Numbered from the stretch's first letter, positions 21,866 through 33,075 are shown. The stretch: 64,000 nucleotides of DNA from Roseovarius sp. (GCA_021775255.1 JAJFIA010000021.1:1-64000); one strand, 5' to 3'. Made by a program: numbers and translations. The notes: a model not told the origin generated them from the letters alone.

Positions 21866-23176
21866 TCAGCCCCGGCGGCTGCGCAGCTTGACAAAATAAT
21901 CCAGCCGCCGCTTCAACTCGCGCTCAAATCCACGTTCCACTGGCTGATACAAAACCGGGCGTTTGAGGCCTTCGGGAAAGTAATTCTGCCCCGAAAATCC
22001 ATCCTCGGCATCGTGATCATAGGCATAATCCATGCCATACCCCTGCTCTTTCATCAGCTTGGTTGGCGCATTCAGAATATGCTTGGGCGGCGGCTCGGAT
22101 CCGGTTCTTTTGGCCTCCTTGCGCGCCGCCTTATAGGCCATATAACCGGCGTTCGATTTAGGTGCCAGCGCCAGATAGGTCAGTGCCTGCGCCAGTGCCA
22201 GTTCCCCCTCGGGGCTGCCCAGCCGCTCGTAGGTCTCCCACGCCTGCAGGCAATGCGCCTGCGCCTGTGGATCCGCCAGACCAATATCCTCCACCGCCAT
22301 CCGGGTGATCCGGCGCGCCAGATAGCGCGGGTCTTCGCCGCCTTCCAGCATCCGTGCAAACCAGTAAAGCGCCGCATCCGGGTCTGAGCCGCGCACCGAT
22401 TTATGCAAGGCGCTGATCAGGTTGTAATGCGCGTCACCGCCCTTGTCGTACTTCGCCGCCCGTTTCATCAGCCGCGCACTAAGAGCGTCTGTGTCCAGCT
22501 TGCCCTCAACCTTCCACGCCGCCACCTGTTCGATCAGGTTCAAGAGCGCCCGGCCATCGCCATCGGCCATCTCCAGCAGGGCCTCCCGCGCCGCGCCGTC
22601 CAGCGGCAGCGCGCGCCCCAGCTCTTTTTCGGCCCGCTGCGCCAACCTCTCCAGATGCGCCAGATCAAGCCGCTCCAACACCAGAACCTGCGCCCGGCTC
22701 AGCAACGCGGCATTCAGCTCAAAGCTCGGGTTCTCGGTGGTGGCGCCCACCAGCAGAATGGTGCCATCCTCCATATGCGGCAAAAACCCGTCCTGCTGCG
22801 CCTTGTTGAAGCGGTGTATTTCATCAACAAAGAGCAGCGTACCCTTGCCGTTACTGCGCCGCAGCCGGGCCTCCTCGAACACCCGTCTCAGCTCGGCCAT
22901 GCCGGTGAAAATTGCGCTGATCTGAATAAAATGCAGCTCCGTCTCATCCGCCAGGAGCCGCGCGATGGTGGTTTTGCCCACCCCCGGCGGCCCCCAGAAC
23001 ACCAATGAGCCAAGGCTGCCCGAGGCCAGCATCACCCCCAAAGGCGCCTCCGGCCCCAGCACCCGATCCTGCCCGATCACATCGCTCAATCGTTTGGGCC
23101 GCATACGATCCGCCAGCGGCCTTGGGCCAGCATCAGGCACCTGCCCGGCTGCGCTATCAAAAAGATCGGCCATCAA
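21866..23176 (-). CDS. rarA: Replication-associated recombination protein A (RarA/MgsA)
   Basis: LADRMRPKRLSDVIGQDRVLG, FWGPPGVGKTTIARLLA, FVDEIHRFNKAQQD, GATTENPSFELN. Confidence 0.93.
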   Translation of the reverse strand: MMADLFDSAAGQVPDAGPRPLADRMRPKRLSDVIGQDRVLGPEAPLGVMLASGSLGSLVFWGPPGVGKTTIARLLADETELHFIQISAIFTGMAELRRVFEEARLRRSNGKGTLLFVDEIHRFNKAQQDGFLPHMEDGTILLVGATTENPSFELNAALLSRAQVLVLERLDLAHLERLAQRAEKELGRALPLDGAAREALLEMADGDGRALLNLIEQVAAWKVEGKLDTDALSARLMKRAAKYDKGGDAHYNLISALHKSVRGSDPDAALYWFARMLEGGEDPRYLARRITRMAVEDIGLADPQAQAHCLQAWETYERLGSPEGELALAQALTYLALAPKSNAGYMAYKAARKEAKRTGSEPPPKHILNAPTKLMKEQGYGMDYAYDHDAEDGFSGQNYFPEGLKRPVLYQPVERGFERELKRRLDYFVKLRSRRG

Positions 23177-23232
23177 ATCGGTTCCACTTGCTCAACAGAG
23201 CCGCAGAATACACGTTTATCCAGGCCAAAAAA

Positions 23233-23270
23233 GCGAAAACCCCACCCGATACCGGGCAGGGTTCAGCAAA
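23233..23270 (-). terminator. Probable rho-independent terminator after rplQ
   Basis: Minus strand: CCCTGCCCG-gtat-CGGGTGGGG stem (with G-U pairs) followed by ttttcgctttttt. Confidence 0.6.
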
Positions 23271-23290
23271 CCGGAATGACCCGGATATTG

Positions 23291-23710
23291 TTATTCTGCA
23301 GCAGCTTCCTCAGCGGCCACGCGGGCCTTGTCACCGGCCCCCTTGGCCGTGACATCCCGATCGACAAATTCAACGATCGCCATCGGGGCCATATCGCCAT
23401 AGCGAAAGCCCGCCTTCAGAACCCGGACATATCCGCCCTGACGCTCTTTGTAACGGGGGCCGAGAATTTCAAACAGCTTGGCCACATACTGATCCTGCTT
23501 GAGCTGTGCTGCCGCCTGACGACGCGCATGCAGATCGCCGCGCTTGCCAAGGGTGATCAGCTTCTCCACCACCCGGCGCAGTTCCTTGGCCTTGGGCAGG
23601 GTTGTCTTGATCTGTTCATGTTCAATCAATGAGCCGGCCATGTTGGCCCACAGCGCCTTGCGGTGCTCATGGGTTCGGTTCAGGCGGCGGTAGCCTCTTG
23701 CGTGACGCAT
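23291..23710 (-). CDS. rplQ: 50S ribosomal protein L17
   Basis: [45 protein letters not shown]. Confidence 0.97.
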   Translation of the reverse strand: MRHARGYRRLNRTHEHRKALWANMAGSLIEHEQIKTTLPKAKELRRVVEKLITLGKRGDLHARRQAAAQLKQDQYVAKLFEILGPRYKERQGGYVRVLKAGFRYGDMAPMAIVEFVDRDVTAKGAGDKARVAAEEAAAE

Positions 23711-23830
23711 TTTATTTCTCCTTAACGTTTTATGCTTTGTCCGGCGGTCTGATGCGTGTCAGCCGCTCTCCTTGGGGCAATCAGCCCGGGGTGGGCGTAA
23801 GCCGGGCTTAAGCCCGGCCTACCTCAAATT

Positions 23831-24847
23831 TCAGAACGCATCCTCAAACTTCTTGGCCAGATCCTCAATATCATCCGGCGGCCAGTCTTCAACATCCATG
23901 CCCAGATGCAAGGCCATGCCTGAAAGCACCTCCTTGATCTCATTGAGGGACTTGCGGCCAAAGTTCGGCGTGCGCAGCATCTCGGCCTCGGTTTTCTGGA
24001 TGAGATCGCCAATATAAACGATATTGTCGTTCTTCAGGCAGTTGGCCGAGCGCACAGACAATTCCAGCTCGTCCACTTTCTTCAACAGCAGCGGGTTGAA
24101 CTCAAGCCCGTCATCTTCATCCTCACGCCCCGCCGCTTCCGGCTCATCGAAATTCACGAAAATGCTCAGTTGATCCTGAATGATCCGCGCGGCAAACGCA
24201 ACCGCATCATCCGGCGTGATCGAGCCATCGGTCTCAACCTTCATGGTCAGCTTGTCATAATCCAGCACCTGCCCCTCGCGGGTGGGCTGCACGTCATAGC
24301 TTACACGCCGGATTGGCGAATAGATCGCATCTACCGGGATAAGACCTATCGGCGCATCCTCGGGTTTGTTCTTGTCCGCCGTGACATAGCCCTTGCCGGT
24401 ATTCACCGTCAGTTCCATGAACAGATCAGCCCCCTCATCAAGATGGCAGATCACATGCTCTTTGTTGAGGATCTCGATCCCCGCGCTATCGCTGATATCA
24501 CCCGCCGTCACAACACCAGGCCCCTTGGCGCTGACGGAAAGCCGTTTCGGCCCTTCAACTTCCATGCTCAGGCTCACGCCCTTCAGGTTCAGCACAATAT
24601 CGGTTACGTCTTCACGCACGCCCGCCACGCTGGAAAATTCATGCAGCACGTTGTCGATCTGAACGCTGGTAATCGCCGCCCCCTGCAGCGAGCTCAAAAG
24701 CACCCGGCGCAGGGCATTGCCCATGGTCAGGCCAAAACCGCGTTCCAGCGGCTCGGCCACAACAATCGCCTGACGTGCCGGATCATTTCCCGGCTTTACG
24801 TCAAGCTGTGTCGGCTTGATCAGTTCAGCCCAGTTTTTATGGATCAT
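23831..24847 (-). CDS. rpoA: RNA polymerase alpha subunit
   Basis: [48 protein letters not shown]-terminal [26 protein letters not shown]. Confidence 0.97.
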   Translation of the reverse strand: MIHKNWAELIKPTQLDVKPGNDPARQAIVVAEPLERGFGLTMGNALRRVLLSSLQGAAITSVQIDNVLHEFSSVAGVREDVTDIVLNLKGVSLSMEVEGPKRLSVSAKGPGVVTAGDISDSAGIEILNKEHVICHLDEGADLFMELTVNTGKGYVTADKNKPEDAPIGLIPVDAIYSPIRRVSYDVQPTREGQVLDYDKLTMKVETDGSITPDDAVAFAARIIQDQLSIFVNFDEPEAAGREDEDDGLEFNPLLLKKVDELELSVRSANCLKNDNIVYIGDLIQKTEAEMLRTPNFGRKSLNEIKEVLSGMALHLGMDVEDWPPDDIEDLAKKFEDAF

Positions 24848-24963
24848 GTGTCCCTCCATTCCTGTCTTGTCCTCATGTCCGAAGGGCAAGACGCCCGAGG
24901 TTAAAAATCATTGGAAATTCAGGGGCCAGCGAACAATCCGCAAGCCCCAAAACAGAAACCTGC

Positions 24964-25353
24964 TTAGACCCGGCGGCGTTTCGGCGGGCGGCAGCCATTA
25001 TGCGCCATCGGCGTCACGTCGCGGATCGAGGTGATGTTGAACCCGACAGCCGCCAGCGCCCTGAGCGCGCTTTCGCGGCCCGAGCCAGGCCCCTGAACCT
25101 CAACTTCCAGGCTGCGCATGCCATGCTCCTGCGCCTTCTGGCCTGCATCTTCTGCCGCCATCTGCGCCGCATAGGGCGTTGATTTGCGCGAGCCTTTGAA
25201 GCCCATTGTCCCAGCCGAGGACCAGGCAATGGCATTGCCCTGCACGTCCGAGATCAGGATTTTGGTGTTGTTGAACGAAGAATTCACATGCGCAACACCG
25301 GTGGCGATGTTCTTGGAAACCTTCTTTTTGGTGCGTTTTGTATCGCGTGCCAT
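24964..25353 (-). CDS. rpsK: 30S ribosomal protein S11
   Basis: [63 protein letters not shown]. Confidence 0.97.
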   Translation of the reverse strand: MARDTKRTKKKVSKNIATGVAHVNSSFNNTKILISDVQGNAIAWSSAGTMGFKGSRKSTPYAAQMAAEDAGQKAQEHGMRSLEVEVQGPGSGRESALRALAAVGFNITSIRDVTPMAHNGCRPPKRRRV

Positions 25354-25368
25354 AATCTATGCCCTCCC

Positions 25369-25737
25369 TTATTTCTTCTTGCCGGCAATGGCTTTTGCCG
25401 GGCCCTTGCGGGTGCGGGCATTGGTATGGGTGCGCTGACCGCGAACCGGCAGATTGCGACGGTGCCGCAGACCCCGGTAACAGCCCAGATCCATCAGGCG
25501 TTTGATGTTCATCTGGGTTTCACGGCGCAGATCGCCTTCAACATTGACATTGGCGTCAATATGTTCGCGCACCGCCAGAACCTCGGCATCGCTCAGCTCA
25601 TTCACCCGGCGCGAGGCGTCGATTTTCACGGCTTCACAGATGGCTTTGGCTGTCGAATGGCCGATACCGGTGATATAGGTCAGGGCAATAGGGACCCGTT
25701 TATGGGTTGGGATGTTTACGCCAGCAATACGTGCCAC
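25369..25737 (-). CDS. rpsM: 30S ribosomal protein S13 (GTG start)
   Basis: (V)[56 protein letters not shown]. Confidence 0.96.
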   Translation of the reverse strand: MARIAGVNIPTHKRVPIALTYITGIGHSTAKAICEAVKIDASRRVNELSDAEVLAVREHIDANVNVEGDLRRETQMNIKRLMDLGCYRGLRHRRNLPVRGQRTHTNARTRKGPAKAIAGKKK

Positions 25738-25988
25738 GTTATATCTTCCTTTTCGTTGCGGGTCCGTAATGCCAGACCCTTTTTTCACAACGCAAGCCCG
25801 AGGCGTTTTCGCTCCGGGCCATAGTTGAATTCCAGGTGATCTTGATCCATTCCGGGCGCGACCCGTTCAGAATCAATTCTCTTGCAAGATAGGGCTGGTT
25901 AGGAGGATTCTAGCGGGGCGTCAAGCCCTTGCTGGTAACGCCAAGCGTTCTTTTTACTCTAGCCCCTGCCAGAGCGCGCCTATCGCCA

Positions 25989-26438
25989 TCAAGGCTGCTC
26001 ATCATCTTCAGTAGGTTTCCCTTTGGGTCGGCCAGACATTATATGGCCGAACCAAGAAGTATCTGAAAATTCGCCTTTGAGCACAGTACGCAAAACATGC
26101 GAAATCCCAAGAAGTGCGCCCACAAACATTATGGATTGCCACCAACCAAGTTTTACAAGTGTGTAAGATGTTCCAAAAACCAAGGCCAAACCGAGAGTGA
26201 CCGCCAAAATCATTCCCAAACGTGTGGTATTGTTATCAATTACAACAAAATCACGGCGATCATCAACAATCTGTTTTGCCAAATCCGGGTGGCTATCCGC
26301 CAGCTTTCGAAGCTCCGCAATATCGTTAGGTGTTAAATGAACGTCACCTTGGATGATGACATCATGGCCAGAGTTTGACTTCCTACCTTGGGAGCTGCCA
26401 CCGTTATTTTTACGAGGCAGATTTGTCATGCTTGGCAC
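25989..26438 (-). CDS. Uncharacterized membrane protein with two TM helices, inserted between adk and rpsM
   Basis: Intact ORF with hydrophilic N-terminus (DVIIQGDVHLTPNDIAELRKLADSHPDLAKQIVDDRRDF) and two hydrophobic segments. Confidence 0.6.
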   Translation of the reverse strand: MPSMTNLPRKNNGGSSQGRKSNSGHDVIIQGDVHLTPNDIAELRKLADSHPDLAKQIVDDRRDFVVIDNNTTRLGMILAVTLGLALVFGTSYTLVKLGWWQSIMFVGALLGISHVLRTVLKGEFSDTSWFGHIMSGRPKGKPTEDDEQP

Positions 26439-26616
26439 GATGTTTTCGAACTACAGGGTGTTGCGTGGGCTTCCCATCAGTAGCTGAGTTTCTACCAGCC
26501 GAGCCGATACGCTCATGCATCAAGGACACAACCGCCCGACGAACGGGTTTGAGAAGCAATACCTCATCAACACCGCGGCTAAACGCTCGTGGGTCAATTT
26601 TCATTACATTGCTCAT
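26410..26616 (-). CDS. Uncharacterized basic small protein overlapping the membrane-protein gene
   Basis: 68-aa ORF whose 3' end overlaps the start of the downstream ORF in a different frame (translational coupling layout). Confidence 0.45.
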   Translation of the reverse strand: MSNVMKIDPRAFSRGVDEVLLLKPVRRAVVSLMHERIGSAGRNSATDGKPTQHPVVRKHRAKHDKSAS

Positions 26617-26832
26617 TCGATTACTCCCCTAATAGAACTATTCAGCGCATAAATGGGTGTGTATTGCAACATTAACAATGCACAATTTACGCGAGTCGCA
26701 AAATTATGCCGTAGGTGTGTTTAACAAGCAATTAAGGCAACGAAATGACGGCTCACCATGAAACAATATTTCAGGGTCGGTGAACTCAACCCGCCAGAAA
26801 CAATGCCGCGGCTATTCCAGATGCCTGCAACG

Positions 26833-27477
26833 TCAACCCAACGCTTTGTTGATCTCGGCCTGCACCTCGGCAATCTCACCCAGACCATTGACCGATTTCA
26901 GCTTGCCCTTGGCATAGTAATAGCCAATCAGCGGCGAGGTTTTCTTGTAATATTCCATCAACCGGTTGCGCAGCGCTTCTTCATTGTCATCCGCGCGGCG
27001 GGTAAATTCCTTGGCCTCACCACATTTGCTGCAGATGCCATCCTCGGGGATCGGCTTGGACAGGTCATTATATACCTCACCACAGCCCGAACAGGTTGAC
27101 CGCGCGGTGATCCGGCTGACCAGCGCCTCATCATCCACCTGCATCTCAACCACCGCATGCAGCGCTTCGCTGTTTTCCGCCAATAGCGCGCCCAGCGCAT
27201 CAGCCTGCGCCAGCGTGCGCGGAAATCCGTCAAAGATGAAGCCACCCTGCTTGTCGCCCTGCAATTTCTCGCGGATCAACCCGATCACGATCTCATCCGT
27301 CACCAGATCGCCCCGCGCCATGACATCGGCCACACGTTTGCCCATCTCGGTGCCGCTGTCCTTGGCCTCGCGCAGCATATCGCCGGTTGAAAGCTGGATC
27401 ATGTTGCGGTTTGCCACCAGCAGATGCGCCTGTGTGCCTTTGCCCGCGCCGGGCGGTCCCAGTAGGATGATATTCAT
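26833..27477 (-). CDS. adk: Adenylate kinase (zinc-type LID)
   Basis: [30 protein letters not shown]...[18 protein letters not shown]. Confidence 0.97.
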   Translation of the reverse strand: MNIILLGPPGAGKGTQAHLLVANRNMIQLSTGDMLREAKDSGTEMGKRVADVMARGDLVTDEIVIGLIREKLQGDKQGGFIFDGFPRTLAQADALGALLAENSEALHAVVEMQVDDEALVSRITARSTCSGCGEVYNDLSKPIPEDGICSKCGEAKEFTRRADDNEEALRNRLMEYYKKTSPLIGYYYAKGKLKSVNGLGEIAEVQAEINKALG

Positions 27478-28838
27478 TTACGGCCTGATCCTTTCCTGCG
27501 CGTGCGCTTCTTGCCTTTGCCGCTTAATTGCGACTTCTCAATCAGCCCCTCATATTGATGCGCCAGAAGATGCGATTGCACCTGCTGGATGGTGTCCATT
27601 GTCACCGACACAACAATAAGAACCGATGTGCCGCCAAAATAAAACGGAATGGCAAACTGGCTACGCAAAATCTCAGGCAAGAGCATCACAATCACCAGAT
27701 AACCCGACCCCAGCACCAACACCCGCGTCACCACATATTCCAGATATTCAGCGGTTTTCTTGCCGGGGCGGATACCGGGCACAAAGCCGTTCTGGTTCTT
27801 GAGGTTATCGGCCACGTCCTCGGGCTTGAATGCCACGTTATAAGTATAGAAATAAGCGAAAAACACGATCATCGCCATGAAAAACAACAGATAAAGCGGC
27901 TGTCCGGGGCCGAAATACGCCAGCACGGTCGACATGATCGGCCCGGTCTGTGCGCCGGAAAATGTGCTGATCGTGATCGGCAACAGCAATAATGAGCTGG
28001 CGAAAATCGCCGGGATCACGCCCGCCGGGTTCACCTTCACCGGCAAATGGCTTGATCCGCCATCATACACTTTCATCCCCACCTGACGGCGCGGATACTG
28101 AATGTGGATTTTACGCAGGGCGCGCTCCATGAACACCACGAATGCAATCACGACAACCACCATGATCATCACCCCGATGATCACAGCCGGGCTGATCGCC
28201 CCCGAACGCCCCTGCGCAAAGAACTGCGCCAAGGCGGCCGGCACCTCGGCAATGATGCCGACAAAGATGATCAGGGATACCCCATTGCCAATCCCGCGCG
28301 CTGTGATCTGCTCACCCAGCCACATCAGGAACATGGTGCCGCCCACCAGCGTGATCATGCACGAGATCAGGAAAAACCCGCCCGGATTGGTCACCAGATC
28401 GCCCGATTGCAGCGAAACCGCCAAGCCATAAGATTGCAGCGTCGCCAGGAATACCGTGCCATAACGGGTGTATTGATTGATCTTCTTGCGCCCCTGCTCG
28501 CCTTCTTTCTTCAACTGCGCCAGCGGAGGATACATCGACGTCAGAAGCTGAATGATTATCGAGGCGCTGATATAAGGCATGATCCCGAGGGCAAATATCC
28601 CCATCCGCCCCAGCGCACCACCGGTGAACATCGACAGAATGCCGCCAATGCCCTGCCCCGCAGCCTCCATGAAATCCCGCAGCGCCGCGCCATCAATCCC
28701 CGGCACCGGAATATAGGTGCCCAGCCGGTAGATGATCAGCAACCCAAGCGTAAAGAAAATGCGGTTACGAAGATCAGTGGCCTTGCCAAGGGCGGCCCAA
28801 GAGGTGTTGGCGGCCATTTGCTCTGCTGCAGATACCAT
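27474..28838 (-). CDS. secY: Protein translocase subunit SecY
   Basis: [67 protein letters not shown]. Confidence 0.97.
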   Translation of the reverse strand: MVSAAEQMAANTSWAALGKATDLRNRIFFTLGLLIIYRLGTYIPVPGIDGAALRDFMEAAGQGIGGILSMFTGGALGRMGIFALGIMPYISASIIIQLLTSMYPPLAQLKKEGEQGRKKINQYTRYGTVFLATLQSYGLAVSLQSGDLVTNPGGFFLISCMITLVGGTMFLMWLGEQITARGIGNGVSLIIFVGIIAEVPAALAQFFAQGRSGAISPAVIIGVMIMVVVVIAFVVFMERALRKIHIQYPRRQVGMKVYDGGSSHLPVKVNPAGVIPAIFASSLLLLPITISTFSGAQTGPIMSTVLAYFGPGQPLYLLFFMAMIVFFAYFYTYNVAFKPEDVADNLKNQNGFVPGIRPGKKTAEYLEYVVTRVLVLGSGYLVIVMLLPEILRSQFAIPFYFGGTSVLIVVSVTMDTIQQVQSHLLAHQYEGLIEKSQLSGKGKKRTRRKGSGRK

Positions 28839-28954
28839 GTTTGGTCTCTTTCATATGACAACGCCGCCCTTGGGCAGTTTTTCCCAGCCCGGGCGGCGCG
28901 TGTTTGGAAAACTTGGGAATATATGTAAGCGGGTCATGAGCCGCTCACAAGGTT

Positions 28955-29431
28955 TTATTCTGCCGCAGGTGCAGCCACAGCCACAGTCAACGTGCCGCCC
29001 GCTTTCTCCACGGCTGCAACCGCCGATTTCGATGCGCCCGTCACTTCCAGCGTGACTTTGGCCTTGATGTCGCCCTTCGCCAGAATGCGCACCCCGTCCA
29101 GCTTGCGCCGCACAAGGCCCGATTCCACCAGCACATCTTCCGAGATGGCCTTCTTGGCGTCCAGCTTCTTGTCGTCAATGAATTTCTGGATCAGGCCCAG
29201 ATTGACCACGGCAAATTTCTTCCGGTTCGGCTTGGTAAAGCCGCGCTTCGGCAGCCGTTGATACAGCGGCATCTGCCCGCCTTCATAGCCGGCAATCGCC
29301 ACGCCCGAACGTGATTTCTGGCCTTTAATCCCGCGCCCGGCGGTTTTACCCATGCCCGAGCCCGCACCACGTCCAACGCGCTTGCGCTTTTTGGTTGCCC
29401 CGGGATTATCCTGTAATTCATGCAGTTTCAT
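28955..29431 (-). CDS. rplO: 50S ribosomal protein L15
   Basis: [43 protein letters not shown]. Confidence 0.97.
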   Translation of the reverse strand: MKLHELQDNPGATKKRKRVGRGAGSGMGKTAGRGIKGQKSRSGVAIAGYEGGQMPLYQRLPKRGFTKPNRKKFAVVNLGLIQKFIDDKKLDAKKAISEDVLVESGLVRRKLDGVRILAKGDIKAKVTLEVTGASKSAVAAVEKAGGTLTVAVAAPAAE

Positions 29432-29617
29432 GTCGCTTCTCCTATGCCGGATGTGACCCCCAGCGACGGGAGCGGCCAAACGCGGCTTTGAATTGATATA
29501 TATGGCAATAGACTCACCACCGGGCGCGTATAACCGCGATGCGGCATTGGATCAAGACCTATCCCATGAGTTACCCCGTAGGGTGGGTGAAACCCACGCG
29601 CCGCCCTCGCTGCCACC

Positions 29618-30004
29618 TCACCCTGCCGCCGCATAACTCCCATCCGCATCATGGGTCTCATGGCCAGTCAGCGCCGGTGTGAAAATACAGATAAACCGCA
29701 AATCAGATTTGGTCGCCCGCACAATATGCGCGTCATGCCTGTCCAGCACATAAAGGCTGCCGGGTTTGAGCGGATACACCTTACCGGTGGCCACATCCTC
29801 AACCTCGCCCTCGCCTTCTATGCAATAATTGCTCTCAATATGGTTCTTGTACTGCAAATGCTGCTCTGAGCCCTGCCGCACCACCGTATCATGCAGCGAA
29901 TACCCCACGCCATCCCCCGCCAGCAACAACCTGCGGCTCTCAAAACTCTCCCCCTTGATATGCGCCTTTGTCCCAAGAACCGAGGCCAGCGTTTTCACAA
30001 TCAT
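29618..30004 (-). CDS. ectC: Ectoine synthase-like cupin (solitary EctC)
   Basis: EctC-like pattern: MIVKTL..., DGVGYSLHDTVVRQGSEQHLQYKNHIESNYCIEGEGEVED..GKVYPLKPGSLYVLDRHDAH, TPALTGHETHDADGSY; no ectA/ectB nearby. Confidence 0.85.
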   Translation of the reverse strand: MIVKTLASVLGTKAHIKGESFESRRLLLAGDGVGYSLHDTVVRQGSEQHLQYKNHIESNYCIEGEGEVEDVATGKVYPLKPGSLYVLDRHDAHIVRATKSDLRFICIFTPALTGHETHDADGSYAAAG

Positions 30005-30362
30005 GATGCATCTCCATTTTGTGGCTTACCGGCAAGCATACCGCCTGATCCCCCCACCAACCAGAGGGCAGCGCCCGACCCTGGGTGGGCGCAATTCACC
30101 TCCGATATTGCCATGACATTAGCCAAAAAATCCAGCGTCCCCTCAATAACACCCCGTTGCAAAAGCGCCCTCCCGTGGGGACGACCTCTCATGGATTGCC
30201 TTGCAATCCACTGCCGGTCCAGCGGGTCGGGCGCTGCCCGGGCAAGCCGGGCGGACGGTTATTTTGCTCAGTGATTAATTTCATCCAATAGAATATTTCA
30301 TCCAATAGAATACACGTGTAAAAATCATACTTGCTGCACATACTCGACACTTTTCCCATACG

Positions 30363-30839
30363 CTATTTGAGGCATGTATTTGGTGCGCCTTTGGCGACTA
30401 TTGCCTGCCAATCTGCGCCTAGCGTAGATCTTGCATTTAGGGCATTTTGCCCTTCCGGGTCATTCGATTTGAACATCACTGCAACTATTGCAGCATCTTG
30501 TGTTCCCGCAAAAATAGGAGTCGCTGTTGTGGTTCCCGAATATGTCGCAGTATTACCGTATGTATTTAATGTGCCCGTTGAATTATAGTTAGCTCCAATA
30601 ACTCTAACATTATTTTGAGAATCCATCGCAGCGATGTAGTACTTATCATAACCGAAGCGAATAGTTTCTACTGCAGCCATTCTGTTCACTAACTTTCGAG
30701 CGCCCGAAGAACCGCATGCAGGAGCTGCACTTACATCAATACGCACAATGTTTTGAGCAAGACGAGTAGTTGTGGATGATGCACAAGCGCTCAAAAAAAC
30801 AGCCACTGAAAGTCCCAATACCGTTACCAAACTTTTCAT
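30363..30839 (-). CDS. Hypothetical lipoprotein
   Basis: Signal peptide and lipobox MKSLVTVLGLSVAVFLSACASS. Confidence 0.6.
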   Translation of the reverse strand: MKSLVTVLGLSVAVFLSACASSTTTRLAQNIVRIDVSAAPACGSSGARKLVNRMAAVETIRFGYDKYYIAAMDSQNNVRVIGANYNSTGTLNTYGNTATYSGTTTATPIFAGTQDAAIVAVMFKSNDPEGQNALNARSTLGADWQAIVAKGAPNTCLK

Positions 30840-30848
30840 ATATCAACC

Positions 30849-31034
30849 TCAATGACAATGAAGGGGCTTAGAGCCTGCGTGACAGCATTTGCCCGGCGGT
30901 GAAGACTTTCTGCACCCGCCACTGTGTTGGACAATTTCGCTCAACTTCTCAAAAATAAATCCTGTATTGCCCGCTAACCCCGGTTGAACATTAGTAAATG
31001 CAAAAATGGGCACCATAATTAGTAAGTATCTCAT
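30849..31034 (-). CDS. Small secreted Cys/His-rich protein
   Basis: Signal peptide-like N-terminus plus C-terminal GGCRKSSPPGKCCHAGSKPLHCH, adjacent to the lipoprotein gene. Confidence 0.45.
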   Translation of the reverse strand: MRYLLIMVPIFAFTNVQPGLAGNTGFIFEKLSEIVQHSGGCRKSSPPGKCCHAGSKPLHCH

Positions 31035-31163
31035 GAATCCCCCCCATAGATTGAATGATCGGGTTCAAATCTACCCTACCGTTAACATTAGTTAACAGAT
31101 TAAACGGTGATTCCCAATACATATTGTTGCAGGAACATTCGCTCAAGCAACTGCCTACCCAAC

Positions 31164-31197
31164 ACAAAAAACGCCCCCGGCATAACCGAGGGCGCTT
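31164..31197 (-). terminator. Rho-independent terminator downstream of rpmD
   Basis: Minus strand: GCGCCCTCGG-ttat-GCCGGGGGCG followed by TTTTTTG. Confidence 0.8.
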
Positions 31198-31252
31198 TCA
31201 AACTGTAGCATGGGTTTCAGTCCGTTATCCGCTCCCGGGGCTCCGCCCGTTC

Positions 31253-31292
31253 GCACCTGAAATCGTCCACTGGACGATTTCCGAGACGGTGC
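31253..31292. repeat. Composite palindrome abutting rpmD stop
   Basis: Outer GCACC/GGTGC (31253-31257 / 31288-31292) enclosing perfect GAAATCGTCC-act-GGACGATTTC (31259-31281). Confidence 0.75.
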
Positions 31293-31481
31293 TTACCCCT
31301 TTTCCTCAATAATCTCAACCATATGCGGGATCTTGCGGATCATGCCGCGTACCGAGGGCGTGTCTTCCAACTCGCGGGTTTTATGCATCTTGTTCAGGCC
31401 CAGACCTACCAGCGTCGCGCGCTGTTTGGCGGGGCGGCGGATCGGGCTGCCGATCTGCTTGATGACGATTGTTTTTGCCAT
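31293..31481 (-). CDS. rpmD: 50S ribosomal protein L30
   Basis: [48 protein letters not shown]. Confidence 0.96.
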   Translation of the reverse strand: MAKTIVIKQIGSPIRRPAKQRATLVGLGLNKMHKTRELEDTPSVRGMIRKIPHMVEIIEEKG

Positions 31482-31493
31482 GTTCCTGTTCCC

Positions 31494-32063
31494 TTACGCT
31501 TCTGCTGCTTCAGGAGCGGCCGCCGGAGCATCATCCTTCTTGAGGATATCCGCCACCTTCTTACCACGCCGCTGTGCCACCATGCGGGGGCTGCTTTCGC
31601 GTGTCAGCCCGTCCATCGTGGCACGGATCATGTTATAGGGGTTCTGGCTACCATTGGATTTGGCCACAACGTCCTGCACACCCAGCATCTCAAACACCGC
31701 CCGCATCGGACCACCGGCGATGATACCCGTCCCTTGCGGAGCGGTACGCATGATCACTTTACCGGCGCCATGACGGCCTTCCATATCGTGGTGCAAGGTG
31801 CGGCCTTCGCGCAGTGGCACGCGGATCATCTTGCGTTTTGCGGCTTCTGTCGCCTTGCGGATCGCCTCGGGCACTTCCTTGGCTTTCCCTTTGCCAAATC
31901 CGACCCGGCCCTTTTGATCGCCAACAACAACCAGAGCGGCAAAGCCAAAGCGCTTACCACCCTTGACGGTTTTGCTCACCCGGTTGATCGCAACCAGACG
32001 ATCAGCGAATTCCGGGGCCTCTTCGCGTTGGCGGCCCCCACGGCGGTTACTTTCTCTTGCCAT
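31494..32063 (-). CDS. rpsE: 30S ribosomal protein S5
   Basis: [43 protein letters not shown]. Confidence 0.97.
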   Translation of the reverse strand: MARESNRRGGRQREEAPEFADRLVAINRVSKTVKGGKRFGFAALVVVGDQKGRVGFGKGKAKEVPEAIRKATEAAKRKMIRVPLREGRTLHHDMEGRHGAGKVIMRTAPQGTGIIAGGPMRAVFEMLGVQDVVAKSNGSQNPYNMIRATMDGLTRESSPRMVAQRRGKKVADILKKDDAPAAAPEAAEA

Positions 32064-32169
32064 CTGGCATTCCTTTCAAAAGCGGCGCGATCTGCACCCT
32101 TAAATCAATCCAAGTGAGCAAACGCCCCCGGATCATCGAGACGGGCCGCTATAGCCCGCCTTCACTGTA

Positions 32170-32529
32170 TTAAATCTTCAACCCGCCTTCGCGGGCCGCA
32201 TCTGCCACGGCTTTCACCTTGCCGTGAAACAGGAAACCACCCCGGTCAAAATAGGCCTCGGATACGCCGGCCTTCTTGGCACGTTTGGCGATCTCGGTGC
32301 CCACTTTGGTGGCGGCTTCGACATTGTTCTTGCCCTGAACACCCAACCCCTTTTCCAGGGTCGAGGCCGAGGCAAGCGTCACGCCCTGCACATCATCAAT
32401 CAACTGCACGCTGATATTCTTGTTCGAGCGGTGAACAGAAAGGCGCGCGCGCCCTGCGTTGACCTTGCGAAGCTTGTTCCGAACGCGCATGCGGCGTTTC
32501 AGGAACAGTTGTCTTTTACTGTTTGCCAT
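32170..32529 (-). CDS. rplR: 50S ribosomal protein L18
   Basis: [55 protein letters not shown]. Confidence 0.97.
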   Translation of the reverse strand: MANSKRQLFLKRRMRVRNKLRKVNAGRARLSVHRSNKNISVQLIDDVQGVTLASASTLEKGLGVQGKNNVEAATKVGTEIAKRAKKAGVSEAYFDRGGFLFHGKVKAVADAAREGGLKI

Positions 32530-32541
32530 AATCTGCGTCCT

Positions 32542-33075
32542 TTACTTCTTCTTGCCTTCTTTCTGGAAGACATATTCACCCTTATAGCGAATGCCCTTGC
32601 CCTTATAAGGCTCGGGCCGCCGCCATTCGCGGATATTGGCCGCAACCTGACCGACCAACTGCTTATTGGTCCCCTCGATCACCAGCTCGGTGGGCTTGGG
32701 GGCCGTCACAGTCACACCGTCGGGCACATGATATTCAACATCGTGGCTGAGGCCGAGGTTCAGCTTCAGGACATTGCCCTGCATCTGCGCCCGATAGCCA
32801 ACACCGCGAATTTCCAGCTCTTTTTTAAAGCTGGCATTGCAGCCCTCAACCATGTTCGCCACAACGGTGCGGCTCATGCCCCACTGCTGACGCGCACGTT
32901 TCGATGACCCGCGCGGGGTTACCCGCACCTGACCGTCTTCAATGGTCAGCGTCACGTCATCCGTGGCGGTAAAGGATTGCGTGTCTTTGGGGCCTTTGAC
33001 CTCAATGGTCTGGCCTGAAAGCGTGGCCGTGACCCCATCGGGGAGCGCCACAGGTTGTTTTCCGATACGAGACAT
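32542..33075 (-). CDS. rplF: 50S ribosomal protein L6
   Basis: [49 protein letters not shown]. Confidence 0.97.
   Translation of the reverse strand: MSRIGKQPVALPDGVTATLSGQTIEVKGPKDTQSFTATDDVTLTIEDGQVRVTPRGSSKRARQQWGMSRTVVANMVEGCNASFKKELEIRGVGYRAQMQGNVLKLNLGLSHDVEYHVPDGVTVTAPKPTELVIEGTNKQLVGQVAANIREWRRPEPYKGKGIRYKGEYVFQKEGKKK

Noticed and set aside
25369-25788. S13 ORF track N-terminal extension ([17 protein letters not shown])
   Set aside because: GTG at 25737 followed by ARIAGVNIP is the conserved S13 start; the extension is untranslated.
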